Shown in pieces: positions 23,452-34,270 of a stretch of 64,000 nucleotides of DNA (positions are counted from its first letter, which is position 1; each line of letters begins with the position of its first letter). The notes under the pieces were generated by a model, which did no database searches, had not been told where the DNA came from, and saw only the letters and a list, made by a program, of their open reading frames with translations. The position numbers and the translations under genes are program-made. This stretch comes from Bryoerythrophyllum caledonicum (Eukaryota; Streptophyta; Bryopsida; Pottiales; Pottiaceae): assembly GCA_963971425.1 (NCBI GenBank), contig OZ020514.1, forward strand, positions 20,805,406 to 20,869,405. Direction: 5' to 3'.

Positions 23452-24090
23452 AGATTAGAGCGTGGGCTTTTCAACAAGATCACAAGTGTGTGATTTGGAG
23501 TTGTAACGACAAAGATACAAGCTATGGAGCGAGGACAACCAGCTGGAGGATCGACGGCGGATCTCACACGGCCTCGGTTTTTCCCTTGTCAGTTGCGAAG
23601 TTTTAGTCCAATCAAGCTAAGATTTAAGAAGCAGATAGATTAAACCGTTGGCTTTTCAACAAGCTCACAAATGTGCAGATTGGAGTTGTGACAACAAAGA
23701 TACACGCTGCGGAGCAAGGACAGCCAGCTGGAGGACTGGTGGCGGATCTCACACGGCCTTGGTTTTTCCCTTGTCAGTTGCGGAGTTTTTGTTCAATCAA
23801 GCTAAGATTTTAGGAATAGATAGATCACATTGTTGGCTTTTGGCAAGGTTACAAACGTGGGGATTTGAGTTGTGACAACGAAGATACAGGTTGCGGGGCG
23901 AGGACAACGAGTTGGAGCATCGGCGGCGGATCTCACTTGGCCTCAGATTTCCCCTTGTCTGTCGTAGAGTTCTTGTTTGATGAAGCTAAGATTTTAGAAG
24001 TAGTTGGATCAAAGCGTTGGCTTTCCAACAAGATTAAGAACGTGCGGATCAAAGTTGTGACAACAAAGATACGGGCTGCGGAGTGAAGAG
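23452..24090 (+). repeat. Tandem repeat of about 186 bp, 3.5 copies
   Basis: GGCTTTTCAACAAG..TCACAA, GTTGTGACAACAAAGATAC, GGCGGATCTCACACGGCCT and TTTTTCCCTTGTCAGTTGCG recur at about 23455, 23640, 23830 and 24010. ORFs at 23648-24086 are repeat translations. Confidence 0.85.
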
Positions 24091-25002
24091 CACCAAGAAG
24101 AGGTTACGACACAATCACAAGAACGAACATGAATACGGCAGAGGGTGAATTGAGCGGGATCAGGGAGCCTCCTTCCTCTCCCAATTGATTCATTATCCTC
24201 TTGATTGCTTGTGGAGAAGGAACCCTGAATTTTCTAGTTACAACCATCGCGCGGAAGCGTTGCCCAATTTTCAATAGAATTAGGGTTTTCTTTCAAACGT
24301 AACAACACAACCGGTTTTAATAAGACAATAGTAGGTAAATGCAACTGGAGGTACCTGGATGGCATGAAGTTCGAGTAAGGCTCCTTGTGTGAATGTATGT
24401 GATGTGCACGTGATGTATGGTACATGGTTTTGAATAAACGTAAAAGTTGAGTCTTGCACTGTTGATTGTTGGGCTGTGAGTCCAGGGTTAAGTTGGATAG
24501 GTAATTGAATGCTGCCATTGCGTTAAGCACAAAAAAACACTAAGGATTCAAAAATGAATATATAAAACGGAGTTAAAACCTAGGAGATTATGGGCATATA
24601 AATTCTGGATAAGAAAAGGAAGCATGTCTGCTGCTGTCAGGGTCACGCCTTGATCTGGAAGTGGTCTTTGAAGGTCTAATCAAGTCCATAAGGCCAAGCT
24701 GAACCTATCTAAAATTTAAAACGTTGAAAACGGAGTCCTAGAGTAAAACTTATGTATGTATGAAGTTCAGAACCTCCTTAAGGCTGAATTCAATCATCAC
24801 CACCCCTAGGTCCACCAAAACAATTAGTAACCACAACCTAACCACTATGACATGATGGTAGCATGAATGGTTAGTTCCACTGATGATTGCATATGGGGTT
24901 GTATCCGGATTTTAGGAACTTGTGTTCAAGATAGGCCACCCGGTAGAGGCGGTTTATTTGGCTCACACACCCGATCCGCACACGAGAGATAGGAAGCGCA
25001 CC

Positions 25003-28000
25003 AATCAAGTATTAGCTGTGTTTGTAGCATCGAGGCTAACCAACGCTACAATTCGGTCCCTTTTTGGAATTGTCCGTGTCTTCGGATTTGCCTTAGTTGA
25101 CCAAGAGGCATATACGACGCAGTTACAATCCCAAAGTCATGGACGACGACCGGGCTCTGGTACCCACGTCGCTTCCCAGCATCCTGCATACTTCTGCTCG
25201 TGCTCCTTTATGGCGTTTCTTGGCTCCCAAAATTGAATGATAAATTTCCCGTACTCCTCGTGACCTTGCTCATTCTTAACTGATAAACATGCTCTCCCCA
25301 TCTAGACAGGATAAATATCACGGTCAGAGGGACGGAGGAGGATCCATGATCCCGCTATGATATGCCGCCATGGATTCAAAGCTTCCTTCAGCCTCTCCTT
25401 GAATGACCTGCAAAAAACTTCAGGTACCCGATCTTCAGGTGTGACATCCCCATTAGTAATGAGGAACAAGGGAGCTGGAACCGCCGCTCTCCAATCATGA
25501 TTTGGCCAAAAGCCTTCTGCCAACACGTCTGGAGTGGGAGGAAGGGGTTTTTCAAGTTCTTCAAGTATTCCTTTCCAGTAAGCGATATAAGGCGGCATAG
25601 CTGTTCTCTATCCAGCGCACTTGACCATCCATCCCTCCCACAATGCTATATAAGCGTGAATTCCAGACTGAATCATAGACTTCTTATCCAGCGCTTTTGC
25701 AGCCTTTTCTTTGGCCTTGACTTGATTGCCACGTTTGGAAGGCTCCTCATCTCCCCACAACCGCCTGAAAGGCACTGGCGTTGGCATACTAGAAGGTATC
25801 ATGGGTCTCCTGTCAACATCTTCCTTCCAAAGTAGAACTCCAGGTTGGTTTCTAGGGAGCCAATGTGCATCAACTGCATTTTCCTTATACCGCATGATGG
25901 CCCAGCCGTCTTTCTCTACGTAGAACTTTAAGAGGTGTTGATTTTTTGTGCCAAGGAGTCTGTCACCACGATCACGTGTATAGCCCTCCACAAATGATTT
26001 GAAATCGGCAACCTCTTGAACAAACTCGGGCATGAAACTCAAATCCTGCGACTTCATGAAGGATGACATCAAATCAGCGACTACATAGGTATTCTCACTC
26101 TTCAACTTCTTGGACAAGTAGCTGAAGTAAGCATCTATATCCTCATGGGTGTGCCCTACCAACAAGAATCCAACGTGGATTTCCTTGAACACCCCCTAAT
26201 AAGTCAACATGGATAAAAACGCAAAGAGATACTGGTTCTTATATGGCCATATTCATTAGATTGAGAAATTTCACAAAGTTTGAGACTTCCATTCCTACTA
26301 CTGTTAAGTTCAAAGTCACTCATTTGAGACTCTAAAATGTCTCAACTTAATGAAATGTCTCAATTTAATATTATCCTTTGCTGAGTTGTCCAACTGCAAG
26401 TACAAATTTGTTGGAAGAGGGACCGCGTGAGTGGAGTGGTCGGTATCCACTCAAGGTAGGAGGTCCATACATCTGGACTTCCCTCTTAGCATTGCAGCAA
26501 ACATTGAGTTTGCCCGCTCGTGAAGAAAAAATCTGCCTGTTACACAAATGGGTGGTTTTTCCAAACGCCGAAGCAATTTTGCAATGGATGAAATAGTGTA
26601 GTTTGAGTTTCCTGGCTAGAAGCCACTGGAGTAATGAGCATATGCGCCGTCCCCATGACAATGAGTGACCATACTAGTGACGTTCATTGGAAGTTGTCCA
26701 AGAGTTGCAGTGAACTTTGTGGCAACTCGCATATGTGGGATTGCCGTCTTCGTTGTATCCATCTTATAGTGGATTATGCAAAGAATCTCTCCCTTACTAC
26801 GCTTGGACTCCTCTCTCTAGCTATGGTACACAAGCCTACACGAAGCTTGAAGGTTATGGTGCTGAGTTCGTTGTTTCACAAAAGAAACATATTCCGCAAA
26901 GCCTTTCACCGACTTGTTAATAAACTGCTATAGAGTATCGCAAACGGTGCACTTTGCAAAAGAACTATCAACCGGCTTCACCGCAACATTGTTGAAGAGA
27001 TCCCTCTTCATTCTACTAATAGCTGACTGTGATATCATGGGCAACCCCAACTCCGTATTTTTCTGCAACAATGTACAGAATATGTTAATCGGAAACATAG
27101 GCAACCCAAACATTCCCACGTGTGCAAATCGATGAAGTCATCATACATTGCGAAAGTGAAGAAAATGTTAGCTAAATAATCCCATGGGACATAGGATTGG
27201 ACTCTAGAGACCGGATGCGCACTCGATCTCTCTCGGACTTACTAAATAGAGTAGCGTGAACACAATACAATACCTCATTAGCGTCGGCTCGGATCTTTTT
27301 CCAGCTATGTCGAGACGGTAGAAACTTGAGTGTGTCCATCCGCCCTGGCACAGTCGACCGCATCTGATGAGGCATCTGATCAGCGTTTTCATTGATGATT
27401 GTTGTAATTGAACCTATAGCCTGCACAGTACCAAGGCGGGGACGTTTGACGCTTATGTTCCCGTGTGTTGATGAGGTGACGCCCAGTTTATACTGGTCAA
27501 TATATTCGTGAAATGTTGACTTTGCGATACCGCGAATCTTGTACCATGCTGTTGCGCAGACATCCCCACCAAGCAATGTGACATACTGTCTTTACCGAGT
27601 GTGGTCCAAGTAATGGAGTTGACCTCCAATAGATCTAGCATAATCTCGTCGATTGTCGAAACTCTTCAACCAAAACTTCTGCCGGATTAGGTGGATATCC
27701 TCAGGACGGATTAGGCAGACGCATTGAGTAGGGCAACATGATTCCGAAGTGACCGCTTGAATCGCTTCCGACATAGTCTTTTTAGAGTACGCGGCGAGCT
27801 TCTCGTCAGTTTGTTTCCGGGGACGGATAAACCGGTACGGTGCGTTGGGACAACCACCCAGGTGCGCATTCGGGTCCGCTAGTTCCGGAAGTCGAATGAA
27901 GTGATTGAGTGTCTCGCTTAGACCACGCCCACCTTCAAATTTGCTTTCCGAAATTGGCCAACTGTGATGACTCATGATGTCACCACGATCCCCAATGAAA

Positions 28001-28548
28001 ACGTCCAACATCGTAACGCCAACGTTCCCCTCCCCTAGGGAAATATTCTAGAATGGCTCAGTAGCTAGGGAACAGTTGACCCTGCCAGTGGCCGCTAGAA
28101 TACCGTCGCTGCTATACCGCTTTACCACCTTACCCACCCACCTGATCTGAGGTAAAAAAGGAAGAGGGATTTGGGATTTAGAAGAAGGATCACCGTGCAT
28201 ATTAACACGAACATTCTTCGATGGAAGGGCTAAACACTCTACCATCCAAAGGACTATCCTACCAACAGAATCAGCCAGGATGGAGATGCCGTCCTATTGT
28301 GGGTGCATGAGAAGATAACAGGCCTCCAGGATGATTTTAGACACGCTAATTAGCGATAGATTGGCCAGGTGAAGATGAATGTTGACACCAAGCCAGTGAC
28401 CGGTCGGAGCAGCCTCAATGACAACGCCCTCTCCAACCACACCATGACGGGCGTAGACAAGGGAGACTGCCTTGCCCGGAACGAATTCAGAGTGCGGCCC
28501 TGGGGGAAGATTTATGAAATCAACGGAGGGCGTAGGTGAAGTAGTCAT
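25003..28548 (-). pseudogene. DUF7869-like gene, candidate DDE-type transposase, decayed
   Basis: A gene of roughly 1,000 codons can be followed on the minus strand from ATG 28548 to a TGA near 25005. The order is: an N-terminal domain (FINLPPGPHSEFVPGK, VGEGVVIEAAPTGHWLGV); CPTQCVCLIRPEDIHLIRQK near 27740-27660; VCATAWYKIRGIAKSTF and THGNISVKRPRLGTVQAI near 27560-27410; a C-x2-C pair (FAKCTVCDTL) near 26950; then IIHYKMDTTKTAIPHM, LYLQLDNSAKDN and VGFLLVGHTHEDIDAYF; and a C-terminal WVPEPGRRPW. These blocks fit the DUF7869 family. Asp at 26757-26759, Asp in LDN near 26388 and Glu/Asp in HTHEDID near 26142 are spaced like an RNase H-fold D-D-E triad, which is my inference. TAGs (25300, 25600, 26196, 26590, 26830, 26930, 28047 and 28296, all approximate), a TAA near 27591, a TGA near 26440 and a MITE at 26241-26369 break it. 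Confidence 0.65.
26241..26369. mobile_element. MITE-like insertion in the DUF7869 exon
   Basis: A 129-bp AT-rich insert separates codons for the conserved LDNSAKDN and KNQYLFAFL, which are contiguous in this family. Its ends are inverted: ATTAGATTGAGAAATTTCA on one side against, on the minus strand, ATTAAATTGAGACATTTCA. The ends lack GT/AG, so it is not an ordinary intron. A TA duplication is possible. It is related to the element at 7311-7568. Confidence 0.65.
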
Positions 28549-28659
28549 TGATCATGGTCTGCTCGAACAAACAGTTCCACACGATTCGATTATCCCAGCA
28601 AAATGACAATAGTAAGTGGAAAAGAAAATGTGAGTTTAAATCAACGTAGAGAGACATCG

Positions 28660-29110
28660 AGCACCCGTTTCCTATTGAGAGATGGAGAGCGCACCCAATG
28701 AGCACTAAGAGATCGGGAGCGCACCCGATTATTACGGGGAATGGGAGCGCACCAAATCACCACTAGGAGATCGGGTGCGCATGCGATCCCCGAGTCGTGA
28801 TCGCGAGCGCACTCAATCACCAATGGGAGATCGGGAAGGCACCTCATCCTCCGAAGGTGATCGAGAGCGCATCCGATCGCCCACATGAGAACGGGAGCGC
28901 AATCGATCCCCCGCAAGAGATCAAAGGCGCACCCAATCCCCCACATGAGATCAGGAGCGCACCCGATTCCCCAGAAGAGATCGGAGGCGCACATGATCCC
29001 CCTCACGAGAACGAGAGCGCACCAGATCCTTCGCAAGAGATCAGAGGCGCGCCTGATCCCCTGCAGGAGATCCGGAGCCTGACTCCTCTTCATTGCTAGA
29101 TCAGATGCGC
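28660..29110. repeat. Palindromic array GATCGGGAGCGCACCCGATC, period about 38 bp
   Basis: About eleven units of AGATCGGGAGCGCACCCGAT followed by CCCC and 10-14 variable bases. Each core approaches the perfect 20-bp palindrome GATCGGGTGCGCACCCGATC. The array begins about 110 bp upstream of the DUF7869 start. ORFs across it encode the repeat in both directions. Confidence 0.9.
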
Positions 29111-30240
29111 GCTCAATTTCAAAATTCCTAGAATTCCATAAGTCGTATGGAAATATGGATATGTATGGATATACGGATACGTATATACGGTAGCAAACCC
29201 AATTCATGTTACAAACGTCTGTGGACGAACCCGTGAGTGATACGGTTTGCTCTCGCACGAGATTTATCAAGAAGATTGAATGAGAAGAGATTGAGCAAGA
29301 AGATGTCACGGAGACAATTGAACAGACATCCATGAATTTTATGCATGCTAAAAATCGAGTGCCAATAAAGGACCATACTTTAAATTGTGAACGCCGTCCA
29401 CCTTGCTCACCCAAGGAGCTCACAAAAGGTCATAGAACATCGCACCTCATCGCTCCTCCTCGCATGCACACGCACCTCTTCAATGCGCCTCTTCGGTTCA
29501 ACCTGTCTCTAGTATCGACGAAGCGCTTTCCAGTTATGAGCACGAAGATGAGAATGAAGAACACAACGATGGACCAACCGCGAACAAAGACAGAAGAGAA
29601 AGAATAGAGAAAGACCGCGGTGAAGACTTCAAAGGCGATGAGGAAGACAACAAAAAACAACCACAAAATATGAAAACGGCTATGGCGAAAAGGAAGAGTG
29701 GCTATGGCAAGCTCGAGCAAGGGAGGAGGAATTAAGAATGAGGATGGGGAAGAGGAAGGTGAGCGTGGCATGTGAGAGTGACGGTAGACTAGCAATCGAT
29801 TGTTGTCGGCTGAAGTTGACGTCGTTCACTTCGTCATGATGTTTGAATACTTATGGCAACGAGAAGTACTTCACCCGGTTAATACTCAACACCCGGCTAA
29901 TACATCCAATATATGTACCCTAAGCGGTGATTGGTTTTTTGTTGTATTTACAACCAAAGGCATTATTATCTTACAAACACAGGGTTTCTAATAAACTCCT
30001 AAAGGCCCAAGGCATTTTCAAACCATGAATCCAATAAAAATTTCAATAATTCAAAATTATATATATATATATATATAATTTATTTTTTTGATGGAGCTCA
30101 TCTCAAGGACAATCAACTATAGAGAATTTTTTAAAATATATTTTTTTCCAATTTAAGGAACCTACCTGAAATCAAATCGTCCCCCCGAGGGACACTTGGG
30201 CCTTTAGGGGTTAAGCAACCAAATGTTATTTTCTTTTAAA

Positions 30241-30365
30241 AACCATAGACCCTAAATTCTGGACCCAAAACCCTAGACTCTAAACCCTGGACCCTAAACC
30301 ATAAACCCTCAATCCTAGATCAAAAACCATAGACCCTAAACTCAAGACCTAAAACCCTGGACCCA
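30241..30365 (+). repeat. Degenerate interstitial telomere-like CCCTAAA repeats (mirrored at about 32760-32900)
   Basis: Phrases such as CCCTAAA, ACCCTAGACTCTAAACCCTGG and ACCCTAAACCATAAACCCT recur irregularly. The reverse complement lies in the right arm of the palindrome at about 32760-32900. CCCTAAA is the plant-type telomere unit. These copies are too degenerate to be an active telomere. Confidence 0.65.
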
Positions 30366-30649
30366 AAAGTAAGGGATTTGGAATGTAAGGGTTAGAAAAA
30401 ATAAGAGATTGAAGAAGTAAAAGTTCAAAAAATATGGGTAAAATAAAGTAATGGATTGTAAAAGTAAAGGTTAGGAAAAGTAAGGGTTAAAAAAGTAAGA
30501 GTGAGGGAAATTAAAGAATAGAAAAGTAAAAAGTTGAAAAAATGGTGAAAATGGTAAAAAGGTAAAAAAGAGACATTTGAAAATCAAAATTTATAAAAAG
30601 ACAAGGGATTTAAAAAGTAAGGGTTGAAAAAGAAAAGGATTGAAAAGAT

Positions 30650-32480
30650 ATCTAAGATACAACTATACATACACAGATGATATATATATATACACAACAT
30701 ACAATTATATCTTGATATGATATATATCTATTTATACAACATACAATGATACATACATACATTTTGTACATAAATACAACATACAATAATTATATATCGA
30801 TACATTTTATATATTTATATATAAATCCAACATACAACTATACATACACAAATGTTATACATAAACTAGGGTTGGTACCCGTCGTTCCGACAGGGAGAGC
30901 GGAGGGTGTGTTAAATTTACGTTTGTATGTTTTGTATTTTAAAACCTATAAGCTCAAATCGAGTCTAGATGGAAAAGTATTTCCCCCGTTGTCATCAACT
31001 GGCCGAGGCAATTCCAAGTTAAATAAACGTATGTAAATGCAAAAATTAAATTTACCCATTATATACGCATTATGTACTATATATACCTATTATTCACTTT
31101 AAATACCCATTATTTATTTCATATACGTGTTATTGTCTTTAGATAACTATCATTTATTTTATGTACCCGAGGTAGTATATTGTGTAGTTTCAATATTTTG
31201 GAAATTATGGTTTTATTTTTCTATTTTTGATACATAATACAATTTTAAAACTCAATAAGCCAAATTTGAATAAAAGGGCACTATAAAGGATTCCTCCAAA
31301 GGGCACATATGGAGGATTCTTTCAAAGTTCACATTCAATACAACGGGCACATTTGATTCAAATGGCAAATCCAAAGGTCACGTGACCGGGAGCGGCGGAC
31401 AGACGGACTGACGCCTATTATATAGGTAGATATACAACATACAATTATATCTCCATACATTTTGTACATATATACAGCGTACAATAATTATATATCGATA
31501 CATTTTATATATTTATATATAAATCCAACATACAACTATACATACATAGATGTTATATATAAATATACAATATATAATTATATCTCCATACGATATATAT
31601 CTGTTTATACAACATACAATGATACATACATACATTTTGTACATATATACAACATACAATAGTTTTATATCGATACATTTTATATGTATATATATATCCA
31701 ACATACAACTATACATACATAGATGTTATATATATATATATACAACATACAATTATATCTCCATACGATTTATAATATCTATTTGTAAAACATCCAATGA
31801 TACATACATACATTTTGTACATATATACAACATACAATAATTATATATCGATACATTTTTTATGTTTATATATATCCAACATACAACTATAAATACTTAG
31901 AAGTTATATATATATATACAACATACAATTATATATTGTATGTATGTATCATCGTATGTTGTATAAATAGATATAAACCGTTTGGAGATATAATTGTATG
32001 TTGTATATATATATATATATATAACATCTGTGTATGTATAGTTGTATGTTGGATATATATATACATATAAAATGTATCGATATAAAACTATTGTATGTTG
32101 TATATATGTACAAAATGTATGTATCTATCATTGTATGTTGTATATATGTGCAAAATGTATGTATGTATCATTGTATGTTGTATAAACAAATATATATATC
32201 GTATGGAGATATAATTGTATGTTATATAAATAGATATATATCGTATGGAGATATAATTGTATGTTGTATATTTATGTATAACATTTGTGTATGTATAGAT
32301 GTATGTTGGATTTATATATAAATATATAAAATGTATCGATATATAATTATTGTATGTTGTATTTATGTACAAAATGTATGTATGTATCATTGTATGTTGT
32401 ATAAATAGATATATATCATATCAAGATATAATTGTATGTTGTGTATATATATATATCATCTGTGTATGTATAGTTGTATC
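30650..32480. repeat. TA-rich tandem array at the palindrome core
   Basis: Units contain CAACATACAATGATACATAC, ATTTTGTACATATATACAAC and TATCGATACATTTTATAT. The orientation flips near 31900-31950. All ORFs here are repeat translations. Confidence 0.85.
30867..31432. mobile_element. Helitron-like insertion in one palindrome arm (tentative)
   Basis: Comparison with the right arm, which acts as an empty site, shows about 565 bp inserted between CATAAA and TATACAAC. There is no clear target duplication. The right end carries a short hairpin, CCTATTATATAGG, just before GTAG. The insert contains GGTACCCGTCGTTCCGACAG and CGGCGGACAGACGGACTGACG. Absence of a TSD, an A|T target and a 3' hairpin fit Helitrons, but the expected TC start and CTRR end are not clean. 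Confidence 0.4.
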
Positions 32481-33051
32481 TTGGATATCTTTTCAATCCT
32501 TTTCTTTTTCAACCCTTACTTTTTAAATCCCTTGTCTTTTTATAAATTTTGATTTTCAAATGTCTCTTTTTTACCTTTTTACCATTTTCACCATTTTTTC
32601 AACTTTTTACTTTTCTATTCTTTAATTTCCCTCACTCTTACTTTTTTAACCCTTACTTTTCCTAACCTTTACTTTTACAATCCATTACTTTATTTTACCC
32701 ATATTTTTTGAACTTTTATTTCTTCAATCTCTTATTTTTTCTAACCCTTACATTCCAAATCCCTTACTTTTGGGTCCAGGGTTTTAGGTCTTGAGTTTAG
32801 GGTCTATGGTTTTTGATCTAGGGTTGAGGGTCTATGGTTTAGGGTCCAGGGTTTAGAGTCTAGGGTTTTGGGTCCAGAATTTAGGGTCTATGGTTTTTAA
32901 AAGAAAATAACATTTGGTTGCTTAACCCCTAAAGGCCCAAGTGTCCCTCGGGGGGACGATTTGATTTCAGGTAGGTTCCTTAAATTGGAAAAAAATATAT
33001 TTTAAAAAATTCTCTATAGTTGATTGTCCTTGAGATGAGCTCCATCAAAAA

Positions 33052-33082
<31 letters not shown>

Positions 33083-33753
33083 ATTTTGAATTATTGAAAT
33101 TTTTATTGGATTCATGGTTTGAAAATGCCTTGGGCCTTTAGGAGTTTATTAGAAACCCTGTGTTTGTAAGATAATAATGCCTTTGGTTGTAAACACAACA
33201 AAAAACCAATCACCGCTTAGGGTACATATATTGGATGTATTAGCCGGGTGTTGAGTATTAACCGGGTGAAGTACTTCTCGTTGCCATAAGTATTCAAACA
33301 TCATGACGAAGTGAACGACGTCAACTTCAGCCGACAACAATCGATTGCTAGTCTACCGTCACTCTCACATGCCACGCTCACCTTCCTCTTCCCCATCCTC
33401 ATTCTTAATTCCTCCTCCCTTGCTCGAGCTTGCCATAGCCACTCTTCCTTTTCGCCATAGCCGTTTTCATATTTTGTGGTTGTTTTTTGTTGTCTTCCTC
33501 ATCGCCTTTGAAGTCTTCACCGCGGTCTTTCTCTATTCTTTCTCTTCTGTCTTTGTTCGCGGTTGGTCCATCGTTGTGTTCTTCATTCTCATCTTCGTGC
33601 TCATAACTGGAAAGCGCTTCGTCGATACTAGAGACAGGTTGAACTGAAGAGGCGCATTGAAGAGGTGCGTGTGCATGCGAGGAGGAGCGATGAGGTGCGA
33701 TGTTCTATGACCTTTTGTGAGCTCCTTGGGTGAGCAAGGTGGACGGCGTTCTC

Positions 33754-34270
33754 GACATAGTAGCGAGAAGAAGATCAGACCTTGTATTTAGGTATGTTGA
33801 ATGTGACATTCCTCATTCAGAAGTATGGTAGTATTCTAGTTATAATTAAGTGAGCTGCTTTTTGGTTTCACTAAGTTCAATTCCAGGAAATTGCCTTGGT
33901 TTTTGTTAGTTAGAATTCAATGAATGGCTTGCATGGAGCAGATTTTCTAGCCATCTTGATATGCTGAGATGGTGTTTTGAAATTTTGAATTTCAATCAAT
34001 ACTAAGTTAATTAATTGATTAGAATGAAGTGACCTGCTTTCGGATTTCATCATGTTCATTCGAAGATAATTAATTAGAGTTCTCCTGGTCCAAAGCTTTA
34101 GATGGTTTCGAGGTCTGTTGTATAGGAATTGTGAATTGGATCTGGAATCATCGATTAGTGAATCAAATCCGGCGCCGGAGTGGCTAAACCAGTAAGTATT
34201 TCATTGCTCATTTATATTTGAACTGCTCATATACTTCCATATACGTGAAATCGTATATTTAGTGACCGTA
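33754..34270. other. Intergenic, no supported gene
   Basis: AT-rich with near-repeats of TTCATTAAGTTCATT-like phrases. I see no coding region. Confidence 0.4.

Larger units (their letters stand above)
19940..25030. repeat. Giant diverged foldback (inverted repeat), arms about 2.5 kb, centre near 22507
   Basis: Several outer and inner segments pair in inverted orientation. AAATAAACCGCC...GTGGC-TATCTTGAACACAAG is at 19968-20010 and, on the minus strand, near 24950-24910. GGCAGCATTCAAT is near 20411 and near 24520. CGCTTCCGCG is near 20670 and near 24250. GCCACCCTTGCATT is at 21833 and near 23175. TTTTTTAAGGGCTTT is near 22075 and near 22940. Identity by eye is roughly 70-80%, with different tandem arrays inserted in each arm (20810-21590 and 23452-24090). 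The divergence argues against an assembly artefact. Both tips and the centre carry an ACCCGATCCGCACAC-like phrase. I see no coding gene inside. Confidence 0.75.
29387..33753. repeat. Giant near-perfect palindrome
   Basis: The left arm begins GAACGCCGTCCACC and the right arm ends GGTGGACGGCGTTC. The outer 1.2-1.4 kb are nearly identical over their length: the 63-codon ORF at 29800-29991 plus is repeated exactly at 33149-33340 minus, and the 29430-29795 minus ORF matches 33345-33647 plus. The inner part is a TA-rich array (ACATACAATTATATC, ATACATTTTGTACATATATA) with a unit of about 200 bp. A 565-bp insert at about 30867-31432 is present in the left arm only. The palindrome separates two GATCGGG-type arrays. 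It contains no convincing gene. Confidence 0.9.

Noticed and set aside
28660-29110. CRISPR-like array (palindromic units with spacers of about 15 bp)
   Set aside because: Units are degenerate, spacers are short and partly repetitive, no cas genes are present and the DNA is clearly eukaryotic.
30746-32390. Tyr/Ile-rich ORFs on both strands
   Set aside because: Translations of the TA-rich core array of the palindrome.
29430-33647. Identical 100-121-codon ORFs at both palindrome arms as a conserved gene
   Set aside because: Identity is explained by the two palindrome arms being copies; the predicted protein is low-complexity and hydrophobic with no homologue I recognise.
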